Source: Parvicella sp964387945
GTDB taxonomy: Bacteria > Bacteroidota > Bacteroidia > Flavobacteriales_D > Parvicellaceae
Assembly: GCA_964387945.1 (NCBI GenBank)
Contig: CAYLYX010000002.1
Span: 310,001-374,000, forward strand
Direction: 5' to 3'
Length of the DNA stretch: 64,000 nucleotides
The notes under the pieces are model-generated. The model saw nothing but the letters and a program-made list of their open reading frames with translations, did not search any database and was not told where the DNA came from. Numbering within the stretch: the first letter of the stretch is position 1; every line of letters begins with the position of its first letter. The position numbers and the translations under genes were made by a program. Shown in pieces: positions 52,201-61,400 of this stretch.

Positions 52201-52599
52201 GTGGTCTGTGAGTTGAAACGGGTAGAATTGAAATGTGCGGATATAGAATTAAGACCAGATGGTATTTTACACATAGATATTAAGGTTGACGAAGTATTTG
52301 AGCTTGAGCATTCACAAGAGATGATTGAGGCGAGAACCAAATTAGTGGAAGGTAAAAAAACGCCAATTGTTTATACCTGCACTCAGTTTGTGATTCCTTC
52401 AAAAGAGGTGAGAGAGCTTGTAGCTTCTGAGCAGAGGTCTGAGATGGTTTTAGCGGATGCTTTTGTGGTGAACACGATGCCACAAAAGATTATGGCGTCA
52501 CTTTTTATACGAATCAACAAACCTGTTAGGCCTACTAGGGTTTTTAGTACTTTTGAGGCGGCTATTGAATGGGTCGACACCTTTATTGAAAAAGCATGA
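52201..52599 (+). CDS. Small STAS-like protein
   Basis: 132 residues, GTG start at 52201; alternative starts downstream would shorten it by a few residues. Alternating strands and helices (VELKCADIELRPDGILHIDI, IVYTCTQFVIPSKEVRELV) end in a FSTFEAAIEWVDTFIEK helix. This is the STAS/SpoIIAA-like pattern of a common Bacteroidota family (DUF7793 as far as I recall). Enzyme activity is not expected; it may bind other proteins. Overlaps the PhnA gene by 4 bp. Confidence 0.7.
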   Translation: MVCELKRVELKCADIELRPDGILHIDIKVDEVFELEHSQEMIEARTKLVEGKKTPIVYTCTQFVIPSKEVRELVASEQRSEMVLADAFVVNTMPQKIMASLFIRINKPVRPTRVFSTFEAAIEWVDTFIEKA

Positions 52600-53174
52600 A
52601 ATTAGAAGAACATTTAAAAGAAAGATCAAACAATACATGTGAGCTTAGTGGTCTTTCAGAGGATTTAGTCGTGTATATGGTACCTCCGTATGAGGATGAC
52701 TCCTATGAAAGACATGCTTACATCAGCTCAAAGTGCAAACGTCAGATTGAAAATGAAGAACCTACAGACGCTAATTTTTGGCGATGCCTGAATGACAGCA
52801 TGTGGAGCGAAGTGCCAGCGGTTAAGGTGTTGGCATATAGAATGCTGAAGAGGTTGCGTTCTGAAGGTTGGCCTCAGGATTTGTTGGATATGATTTATTT
52901 AACGGATGAAGAGTTGGCCTGGGCAAAGTCCTTTGGTGATGGCATAGATGAAGAGGACCGAGTGATTCATAAGGACTCCAATGGTGCCGTTCTATCTGCT
53001 GGTGATTCCGTAACGCTCATCAAAGACCTGAACGTGAAAGGAGCTGGCTTTACGGCAAAACGTGGAACAGCGGTTAGAAACATCACGCTTGATCCGGACA
53101 ATGCGAACCACATTGAAGGTAAAGTGGAAGGACAAAAGATTGTTATCCTCACTCAGTACGTCAAGAAGCAGTAG
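52596..53174 (+). CDS. PhnA-domain protein
   Basis: 192 residues. N-terminal Cys-containing region (NNTCELSG), then the PhnA C-terminal domain at about 125-190 (KDSNGAVLSAGDSVTLIKDL, RGTAVRNI, EGQKIVILTQYVKK). PhnA-type proteins are annotated as alkylphosphonate utilisation proteins, but the function of the widespread family is unclear; no phosphonate genes are nearby. Ends 2 bp from the convergent BtuG-like gene. Confidence 0.9.
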   Translation: MKLEEHLKERSNNTCELSGLSEDLVVYMVPPYEDDSYERHAYISSKCKRQIENEEPTDANFWRCLNDSMWSEVPAVKVLAYRMLKRLRSEGWPQDLLDMIYLTDEELAWAKSFGDGIDEEDRVIHKDSNGAVLSAGDSVTLIKDLNVKGAGFTAKRGTAVRNITLDPDNANHIEGKVEGQKIVILTQYVKKQ

Positions 53175-53176
53175 GT

Positions 53177-54205
53177 TTATTTGAACCAAATGGCTTGTGG
53201 GATGATTCCTGTGCTAAAGGTATCAATAGGCTGATATAGCGAGTCAAACCTAAGTACTCTGCCTGGCTGAATGTAATCAATCGCATCGGTTATGTAGACA
53301 TCTGAGTTGTGGGGATCAACGCCCAAACCATAATAAACCGAACCATTTGATGCAATGACGGGTTGGGTTGGAAGCTGGTTTGCCGTCACATCAAAAGCGT
53401 AGATACCATTGTTTAAGTAGTAAAGGACGTGGGTCTTCGGATCATACGTTAGCTGTGTTGGATTATCTGTAATGGAGCCAAAAGAATAGGACTGTACGAT
53501 GGCCGATCCATCATATTTCGTAAGCCTAGGAATCTCCTGATTAAAACCTCCAGTGTTTAAAAACCAAATGGTGCCATCGCTTGATTGCTGGATTCCAGAA
53601 GGACCTTTCCCTACTTCGATTGTATCTACAAAAGTTGAGTTAGTGAGATCATATTTCAGCACCCAGGTGGTGTCTGGACAGCCTATGTAGAGCATATCAT
53701 CAGCAACCAATAAGTCTTCCGACCAGCGACCTACCGAAATGGATCCGATTATACTGTTTTGGTCGAGATTGAGGATAGAGACGTTGCTACTGTAAAGATC
53801 AGAAACGTAGGCTCTATTTCCATGAGTAACCATAGATCGAGGGCTTGTAAGTCCGGCAATGGTTGCTTGAGAAACGTAGTTAGCAGTATCTATCACTTCT
53901 ATTTTTCCTGAGTTGTTTACAACAATGTAGAGCATATCCTGATATCGACAGAAACTTTGCATAACATCTCCTAGCGCAAAACCATTAATGTTTTGAAAAA
54001 CTTGTTGAGAGGCGTTTTGAGTGGAAGGATCATACAAGGAAATACTTGCGTTTCCCCAGCCAAAATTTCCTTCGCAACCAACTAGCACGTCTTGTGTTGA
54101 GGAAGTAACACCTTCTTCGCAGGAAGGGCATTGAGGTCCGATTTCTTTCTTTTTACAAGAAGCAAAAACCAATACAAGCACAATATATAGAAACGTGATT
54201 CTCAT
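53177..54205 (-). CDS. Surface beta-propeller lipoprotein, BtuG-like (YncE/DUF5074)
   Basis: 342 residues. Lipobox FASC (Cys near 17) and a seven-bladed propeller built of YncE/DUF5074-type repeats (for example MVTHGNRAYVSDLYSSNVSI). In Bacteroides the BtuG propeller sits on BtuB and binds vitamin B12 with very high affinity. It is the last gene of a cobalamin-riboswitch operon, and its start overlaps the BtuB-like stop by 4 bp, which supports the same role here. Confidence 0.82.
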   Translation of the reverse strand: MRITFLYIVLVLVFASCKKKEIGPQCPSCEEGVTSSTQDVLVGCEGNFGWGNASISLYDPSTQNASQQVFQNINGFALGDVMQSFCRYQDMLYIVVNNSGKIEVIDTANYVSQATIAGLTSPRSMVTHGNRAYVSDLYSSNVSILNLDQNSIIGSISVGRWSEDLLVADDMLYIGCPDTTWVLKYDLTNSTFVDTIEVGKGPSGIQQSSDGTIWFLNTGGFNQEIPRLTKYDGSAIVQSYSFGSITDNPTQLTYDPKTHVLYYLNNGIYAFDVTANQLPTQPVIASNGSVYYGLGVDPHNSDVYITDAIDYIQPGRVLRFDSLYQPIDTFSTGIIPQAIWFK

Positions 54206-56079
54206 CGTTGGTCGCTAAAATAAACTTTTAATCCAATTTCAAAATATCTTCCAGGAAGTGGTTGGTTGGCAATGGTTTGGTAGGTTTCATTGTAAACGTT
54301 CATTACATTTAAGGAAACCGATGCTGCTTCATGATTTTTTCCGAAGGTATAGGTTAATCTGAAATTGGCAGGAGCTGTGTAGGGTAGGTAAGTCGTGTTG
54401 AGCGCATCAATGTATACTTTACTCGTGATTTTTTGTTCGTATTGTATTATAAGGCGGTTGAGCCTGAACGCTGAACTTATTGCCAAAGAGTGCTCTGGGA
54501 TATAAATGGGACGTTTGTCGAGGCTCTGATCTCCTGATAAGTAAGTTTTAGTAATGACAGCATCAAGATATTGATAGCCTAGTCTAATTTCCGGTTTTAT
54601 TTTTGCATTGCGTTTTTTTGAAACGTAGTTGATTTCCAATTCACCTCCATTTTTTTGCACCGATTTGACATTGATCGGACTCCAGATGGCGCTCTCTTGA
54701 GGTAGCCACTGAATCCAATTGTCAATTTGACTAAAAAAACCTTTTGCCGTGATGGTGATCTGATCTAAAGCAAAAAAGGAGGAAACGAGATCCAATTGTC
54801 TACTTTCCTCAGGGATGAGGTTACTATTACCACCTGGCTCCCAGTACAAATCGTTGAGTGTGGGAGCGTGTACGTTCCGATTTGCTGAGATCGATAACCG
54901 AAATGACTTTTGATGAAGGTATTCGGCACCAGCACCATATACGAGTGGCAAAAAGTTATTATCAATATAGATTTGACGAGCTTGAGCTTTAAAAACAAAC
55001 CTTTTGATATTTTTTGTGAGTTGTAGAAAAGCACCCGAATGATTCCGTGTTTTGACTGTAGGAAAACCACCTGAGTTTGCACTACTTAGTCGATGTATTA
55101 ACTGCGTGTTTAATTCGATTCGCTTGGGCAGGTACCAATGTGAATTGTATTGTATATCTAAGATGTTGGTGATTACTTCTGATGCTGATGAGAGCGCGTC
55201 AGAATTGTAAAGCAAATAATCGTTCACATGTCCGAGCTGAAAATGATGGGTCCGATCAATTTTTCGGTTCTCATTTCCATACATTTTTAAGCTCAGCACA
55301 TTTTTCCATGACTCATCTTGTTGACGCGCATTTTGAGACAACACTCCAATGGCTGGAGCTACTTCACGAAATGTGTTTACATAATTACCAACCCATTTTA
55401 GCAAGCCGTTCTTTAATTTTACTGCTATAAGTTGTTGGACACCTTTTTGAGAAAAAGAAGCATTTTCGCGCGATGTAATGATGGGCTTGGCTTGAGAATA
55501 ATCTTGGTACGTAAAATCATTGTCCGCATCCCATTTGATCAGGGTTGTTTCTGAAAGCCACTTTTTGCTTGAAAGGGTTGCTTTGATGGAAGTTCGATCA
55601 TAACCAAAACTCCCTAAGTTCTTCTTTGCAATGATAGATTGCTGCCGACTGAAGCCAACGGTATTATCCAGCGTTACTGTTCCAGCAATTCCCGTTTGAT
55701 TATCTCCGGTATTATGCCCCCCGGGATTAATGGCAATGGTATTGTAGAACTCCGCGGGTAAGATTGAAAAGTCAGTTTGACCCAATGTGGGAGAGTTAAT
55801 GCTCACTCCGTTCCAAATCACATTGGTTTGACTTGCGCCACCTCCACGAACGGAAACCGATGAGATACCTCCCATACCGTATGATTTTAAATAAACGGTA
55901 GAAAGTGTATTGATGATATTGCCTACATCTTTTTCATAGGCAATGGGTGATGTTCTTTGTGTAATTGATAGTGAGTCGCTGGAAGCAGCAACTTCTTTGG
56001 TAAAAGTGGCGAGGGTGTCCACTTGAGCAAAACTCAACTGACTCATTATGAGCGCAATTATGAGTAGAAGAACCTTCAA
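54202..56079 (-). CDS. btuB: TonB-dependent vitamin B12 receptor, BtuB-like
   Basis: 625 residues. Signal peptide (1-18), plug domain with SVRGGGASQTNVIWNGVSIN (near 75-95), and a barrel to the terminal aromatic residue. Shorter than most SusC-type receptors and without a carboxypeptidase-like N-domain, as expected for BtuB. Imports cobalamins across the outer membrane using TonB energy. It lies in a four-gene operon behind a cobalamin riboswitch, next to the BtuG-like propeller; that context decides the assignment. Confidence 0.88.
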   Translation of the reverse strand: MKVLLLIIALIMSQLSFAQVDTLATFTKEVAASSDSLSITQRTSPIAYEKDVGNIINTLSTVYLKSYGMGGISSVSVRGGGASQTNVIWNGVSINSPTLGQTDFSILPAEFYNTIAINPGGHNTGDNQTGIAGTVTLDNTVGFSRQQSIIAKKNLGSFGYDRTSIKATLSSKKWLSETTLIKWDADNDFTYQDYSQAKPIITSRENASFSQKGVQQLIAVKLKNGLLKWVGNYVNTFREVAPAIGVLSQNARQQDESWKNVLSLKMYGNENRKIDRTHHFQLGHVNDYLLYNSDALSSASEVITNILDIQYNSHWYLPKRIELNTQLIHRLSSANSGGFPTVKTRNHSGAFLQLTKNIKRFVFKAQARQIYIDNNFLPLVYGAGAEYLHQKSFRLSISANRNVHAPTLNDLYWEPGGNSNLIPEESRQLDLVSSFFALDQITITAKGFFSQIDNWIQWLPQESAIWSPINVKSVQKNGGELEINYVSKKRNAKIKPEIRLGYQYLDAVITKTYLSGDQSLDKRPIYIPEHSLAISSAFRLNRLIIQYEQKITSKVYIDALNTTYLPYTAPANFRLTYTFGKNHEAASVSLNVMNVYNETYQTIANQPLPGRYFEIGLKVYFSDQR

Positions 56080-56080
56080 A

Positions 56081-57031
56081 TCAATGAATAATCAATCGTT
56101 GAACCTGATCATTGATTTTTAACAAGTAGATACCAGCTGCAAAGTCTGAGAGGCTCAACTTTGTTTGATCGGTAAAAGTCCCTTGCGTCATTATTTTGCC
56201 TGAAAGACTCAGGATGCTATAATTATTTTGACCATTGCTCACAAGGTTTATAATGTCTTCAGCGGGATTTGGATAAACGTCAATGGAATATATCGAATGG
56301 TATACACTCAAAGGTTCTTGATGAATGACCCCAACGGCATCTAAATCAAAGCCTCCAGAAGCAAAATCCGTAGGATAAGGGTCGTTAATTTTTTGACCAA
56401 ACTGATCGAATGTTGCGTAAGTTTCATCAATGGTACCAACAACGTCAATGATTTTTACATGCGTAACATTGTTCACGTCTAGACCTGCAACACCTGTCAT
56501 TTCATCCAGATCAAATGGTGTGCCGTATTGTGCTTTGTATTTACCCGCAAGGTTGTTTACCTTGGTCGCGTCAGTATTTCCAAAGCCATCGGTTTGAAGC
56601 GTGTCTTGTGTTTCAGAAGTCGCAGGAAATCGATAATAATTAACGCCATCAGAACTAACCTCTACAAAGGCAAGTTCTAAAAAAGTATCGTTGAAACCAT
56701 TTTCAAAAACAGCAAAATCCCAGCCTGTCCCATTGATAATGGGGGTGTCAAAAGTTAGAATGGCTTCTCCACCGTCTCCCAAACTGACCACTCCAAATTC
56801 CCCACTTTGCCCAGTGGCATTGTAGTCATCACCTAAAGAAACAAGGGGAGAGCTAGTGGTAGCAATATCTTGTGGCCCTCTATAAGTAACACAGTTGGTC
56901 GCCCAAGCAACAAAAATACTACTGTCTTTATGAATAGCGGTGGTACCCACCTGTCCAGCAGGAGAAGCAAAACTACCTTGTCCAAAAACAGAACAAGGTA
57001 GAATAAATGAAAAGATCAATAAAACTCTCAT
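56081..57031 (-). CDS. T9SS-secreted surface protein of the B12 operon
   Basis: 316 residues. Signal peptide (1-17), a beta-rich domain (about 20-230) with TGWDFAVFENGFNDTFLELA and FVEVSSDGVNYYRFP, and a T9SS type A sorting domain (YPNPAEDIINLV ... QVQRLIIH). The first domain occurs in cell-surface proteins of Bacteroidota B12 loci. It begins one base before the preceding stop ends and ends one base before the BtuB-like start. A cobalamin-capturing role is likely but inferred from the operon. Confidence 0.82.
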   Translation of the reverse strand: MRVLLIFSFILPCSVFGQGSFASPAGQVGTTAIHKDSSIFVAWATNCVTYRGPQDIATTSSPLVSLGDDYNATGQSGEFGVVSLGDGGEAILTFDTPIINGTGWDFAVFENGFNDTFLELAFVEVSSDGVNYYRFPATSETQDTLQTDGFGNTDATKVNNLAGKYKAQYGTPFDLDEMTGVAGLDVNNVTHVKIIDVVGTIDETYATFDQFGQKINDPYPTDFASGGFDLDAVGVIHQEPLSVYHSIYSIDVYPNPAEDIINLVSNGQNNYSILSLSGKIMTQGTFTDQTKLSLSDFAAGIYLLKINDQVQRLIIH

Positions 57032-58011
57032 TAGTACTTGATAAAGGATTTAGTAGTGACTTCTGTTTTTCCGAGCAAACGAATTAAGTAGGTTCCTGAC
57101 GATAAAGAGGAAACATCAATTGAACCACTTTGAAATTGTCTTGTGCTGAGTACCTTGCCATCAAGTGATAAGACTTGGTAAGCTGAAATTTCGTTTCCAC
57201 CAGAAATGAAAATTTGATCATTAACCGGGTTGGGGTATAATGCAATATCTGTAGACACTTCTGCCACACTAATGGATGTGGATGGAGTTATCTCGTCAAT
57301 GGCAAAAAAAGCAGGGGTGTTCATTCCCCATGCTCCAACATCAGAGGAACTAAGGTTAAATTCAATATAGCTAGACGTTGCAATGGAAGATAGATCCACC
57401 TGTGTCCAATCCTTTAAGACGTAGTCCTGTGAGTTGTCAGTAAACCTGTAGTCTGCGAGGTAGAGTTCAATGCTGTCTATTTTTTGATTCTGATCATCGT
57501 AACCAACAATGGTCAGTAGAAACCAGTCAGGATCATCTCCAGTTGTGCCGCCAAACTGTTTGGCAAACATATCGCCATTTAGCATGGAGTGAGCCGCGTA
57601 GTTGGAGTTAGTAATATAAATTGTACTGAAGTCAGCTGTGTTGTCATTTAAAGTAATCGTGCTGTTTTGCTGCCCCATTGCGTATTGAGACCCTGAAAAG
57701 GCGCCACCTGCATAGGAACTATGCTGACCGTTTAGATTGGTCAGTGTGTCTGAGGTTTGGTTGGAATATGCCCATCCAGAAGACCACAGACCGTAGGCCG
57801 CACCCCAAGAAGTGTCGTAAACGGTTTTGAAATCAAAGACGGATTCCGAGTAACTGGAAGTAAAAATTCCTGAAGGGTTTTCAGTCCCCGAAAGGTCAGC
57901 ACCGTTCCAATAGCTCTCTGAAGACCCAATAGAAACGGTTTCGAAGCTCGCGTTTTGAGCAAAAGTTACAACTCCAGAAAGTAGAGCTGCTAAAAAGTAA
58001 ATTTTTTTCAT
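57031..58011 (-). CDS. DUF4465 protein with T9SS tail, BtuH-like
   Basis: 326 residues. Signal peptide (1-18), a DUF4465 jelly-roll (about 20-235; WSSGWAYSNQTSD, AYGLWSSGWAYS, DWFLLTIVGYD) and a T9SS type A sorting domain (ALYPNPVNDQIFISGG ... KSFIKY). DUF4465 proteins of Bacteroides (BtuH) bind cobalamin directly at the cell surface. It is the first gene after the cobalamin riboswitch. Use of a T9SS tail instead of a lipoprotein anchor is a difference from Bacteroides BtuH. Confidence 0.85.
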   Translation of the reverse strand: MKKIYFLAALLSGVVTFAQNASFETVSIGSSESYWNGADLSGTENPSGIFTSSYSESVFDFKTVYDTSWGAAYGLWSSGWAYSNQTSDTLTNLNGQHSSYAGGAFSGSQYAMGQQNSTITLNDNTADFSTIYITNSNYAAHSMLNGDMFAKQFGGTTGDDPDWFLLTIVGYDDQNQKIDSIELYLADYRFTDNSQDYVLKDWTQVDLSSIATSSYIEFNLSSSDVGAWGMNTPAFFAIDEITPSTSISVAEVSTDIALYPNPVNDQIFISGGNEISAYQVLSLDGKVLSTRQFQSGSIDVSSLSSGTYLIRLLGKTEVTTKSFIKY

Positions 58012-58131
58012 CCTTTTAATTTTTTAAGGTTTAGAATTAATTAAAAGAATAAAATCAATGAGAAAGTATCGACCAGAGAAGGTCTTTAAATTCAAACATT
58101 GCTTTTATCCCGAAAGCGTGTTTTGTTGCAA

Positions 58132-58295
58132 CTAGGCAGGTCTTCTGACTTACTCCTTACTTTAGGTTCCTTCCCGCTCGTCAACAAACGAACAGTGGTA
58201 ATAACGCAAAGCGTGTAGAGCTTACAGCTACGGGTATAGTTCTAGATTTACACTAGATTCCCTTTTAATACTGACCCTAACGAGTCAGTAACCAT
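58132..58295 (-). promoter_or_regulatory. Cobalamin riboswitch
   Basis: On the minus strand the conserved parts appear in order: AAAGGGAA, GTGTAAATC, GTAGCTGTAA, CCACTG, GGGAAGG and the B12 box AGTAAGTCAGAAGACCTGCC. The adenosylcobalamin-type aptamer lies 120 bp upstream of the DUF4465 gene and should switch the four-gene B12 uptake operon off when cobalamin is plentiful. Confidence 0.93.
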
Positions 58296-58305
58296 AATCA
58301 CGATG

Positions 58306-58313
58306 CAAAGATA
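58306..58313 (-). promoter_or_regulatory. -7 element of the B12 operon promoter
   Basis: TATCTTTG on the minus strand, an exact TAnnTTTG match directly upstream of the riboswitch, placing the transcript start near 58299. No exact TTG at -33. Confidence 0.65.
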
Positions 58314-58447
58314 GACGGTTTATTTGGATACGTAACTGAAAATTCCCAAAGAATTTTGATTGGGACATAAGTATAAATCCCAAATATTGTTTTGCTAGTA
58401 CGTTGACTTTGACTAAATTGCGCAACCTAAACTTTACCTCTTGGTCT

Positions 58448-61400
58448 ATGAAAAACCTCTTGTTTTTATCGCTACTTGCTTTTCTAAGTGCAACTTCTAT
58501 TACCCACGCCCAGTGTGCCTTTACACTGACGGCCGATACCATTGCTTATCGATCGTGCATGTATGCGGTGGAAGATGTCGTTTGGGAAAATCACGTTAAT
58601 ACTTCATCGGTTCAGAATGACATCCTCAAGAATGCTGGTTCAAATGGTTCTTGGGATGCAGATGCTCAGTCCGTGAACTTGGTTTATAACAATGGCTTTG
58701 CACAGACAATTGTAGTGGAGACCAATACACGCAGGATGTTTGGTCTAAACACGGTGAATACGAGTTCTAATCATCCCGATTTGGATTTCGCTTTTTTCCT
58801 CAATAGCGATGGTAGCCTCTCGATATATGAAAGTGGATCAAACAGAGGTGTTCGAGGAGAATATGAAGCGGGAGATTCGCTCCGAATTTCATGTTTCAAT
58901 AATGAAGTGGTTTATTTTGTAAACAACCACGCCATTTACGAAAGTCAAGTGGCTCCAACCTTTCCGATGTTTGTGGACATGTCTATTGCCACGACCAATG
59001 GAACTTTGCAAGATGTAGTTGTCGCCAACCCAACAGACTCGATTTATAATGTTTTTGAGTCGAATCCAGGTGCAAGTCCCTCTTACCAGTGGACACTTAA
59101 CGGATTAAACCTAGCTATAGCCCCTACCGCAACCACTTACGCTGAGGCTTTATCAGATGGCGATGTTTTGCAGAGTGTTCTAGTACCAGGAGCTGGAGGT
59201 TGTTCAGGTAGCAATGTCTCTTCAAATGAGTTGAATATTAAGGCATTACCCATCGACTTTGATGCTAGAAATTATGCTAGAATTGACTCTATCATGTCAA
59301 ACAGTTGTTTGTTTTTCAACGAGGATGTCAGCTGGCAAATCATATCAGGGCTAGAGATCAATGGAAAGAACAATTTAGTCAAAACAAATTCAAGTTCCGG
59401 TTGGGATGCAGGAGCGTTTTCCTATAATCAGGTAGGAGAAGGAGGTTTCATGGAAATGGTCATCAATGAGACCAATGCCAATCGGATGATCGGTTTGAAT
59501 GCCGCAAATGAGGGTGTTGGCTATAGCGAGATTGATTTTGCTTTTTACCTAAATACAGGTGGAAACTTGTTAATCTATGAAAACGGCTCTAATAAAGGTA
59601 ATTGGGGAGCTTACTCTACTGGAGATACTTTACAAATAGCTGTGGTTGGTAACGAAATAAGGTACATCCAAAATGGGAATATTGTTTATACAAGTTTGAA
59701 TGCTCCAACGCTTCCATTGTATGTGGATATGAGTATCAGTACGACTGGAGGAACTGCAGAACAAATTACCATATCAAATCCAGCGTATGGCAGTTTCAGT
59801 GCAGCTAGCTTTGGTTTGGATCATGTTAATTATCAATGGATGTTGAATGGTGTTGCCGATGGTGGAAACAGTAACAGCTATGTGAACACATCATTGGCTG
59901 ATGGAGATAGTGTATATTGTATTTTTAACATCGATCAAACGGGCTATTGCGGACTTGACACATCCTTTATTTCTAATGTTATTTATATCGAGGATTTAGA
60001 TCCTAAACAGAATTTAGTCTTCGCAATCAGAAACGATAGTATCATTAACCAATCGTGTAACTATGCTTATGAAGAAGCAGCCTGGCAAAGCTTGACCTCT
60101 TTGAGTTTGAATGGAACGAATAATGTTACTAAGGTAGGATCATCAACGGGTTGGGATGCAGGTGCATTTTCCTACAATCAGGTAGAAGAAGGAGGTTTTA
60201 TGGAGACGGTAGTCGATGAGACCAACACGAATAGGATGATCGGTTTGAACGCCACCAACACGAACGTAAGTTATACCGATATTGACTTTGCGTTTTACCT
60301 GAATACGGGAGGAAATTTATTGATCTATGAAAACGGATCAAATAAAGGGAACTGGGGATCATATTCAACAGGAGATACGCTACGAATAGCAGTCGTAGGA
60401 AATGAAGTAAGATACATCCAGAATGGTAACATTGTTTACACGAGTTTGAATACACCAACGTTACCGTTGTTTGTAGACTTAAGTATCAGCACAGTAGGAG
60501 GAACGTTAAAAGACATTTATGTTAACAACACGACTTATGGCTTGTTTTCGGCTTATGTCAATGGAGCAGATACGGTTCATTATGAATGGCAGCTGAACGG
60601 TAGCCCTGTTGGCTCAAATATTTCAACCTATACCAATACGGGACTATCAGATGGCGATGAGGTGACCTGTTTACTGAAGTTAGTCAACACAGCGGGCTGT
60701 TCAAACGATACGACAGAATTATCAAACACAGTGACGATCAACAAGGTTGACATTTTAGAGAACGTCATCTTCGCAATTAGAAACGATAGTATCATTAACC
60801 AATCGTGTAACTATGCTTATGAAGAAGCAGCCTGGCAAAGCTTGACCTCTTTGAGTTTGAATGGAACGAATAATGTTACTAAGGTAGGATCATCAACGGG
60901 TTGGGATGCAGGTGCATTTTCCTACAATCAGGTAGAAGAAGGAGGTTTTATGGAGACGGTAGTCGATGAGACCAACACGAATAGGATGATCGGTTTGAAC
61001 GCCACCAACACGAACGTAAGTTATACCGATATTGACTTTGCGTTTTACCTGAATACGGGAGGAAATTTATTGATCTATGAAAACGGATCAAATAAAGGGA
61101 ACTGGGGATCATATTCAACAGGAGATACGCTACGAATAGCAGTCGTAGGAAATGAAGTAAGATACATCCAGAATGGTAACATTGTTTACACGAGTTTGAA
61201 TACACCAACATTGCCGTTGTTTGTAGACTTAAGTATCAACACAGTAGGAGGAACGTTAAAAGACATCTACGTTAACAACACTACTTATGGCTTGTTTTCG
61301 GCTTATGTCAATGGAGCGGACACAGTTCATTTTGAATGGCAGCTGAACGGTAGCCCTGTTGGTTCAAATATTTCAACCTATACTAATACAGGATTGTCTC

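Noticed and set aside
60198..61211. Two near-identical minus-strand open frames 750 bp apart
   Set aside because: They are shadows of the tandem repeat in the plus-strand adhesin gene.
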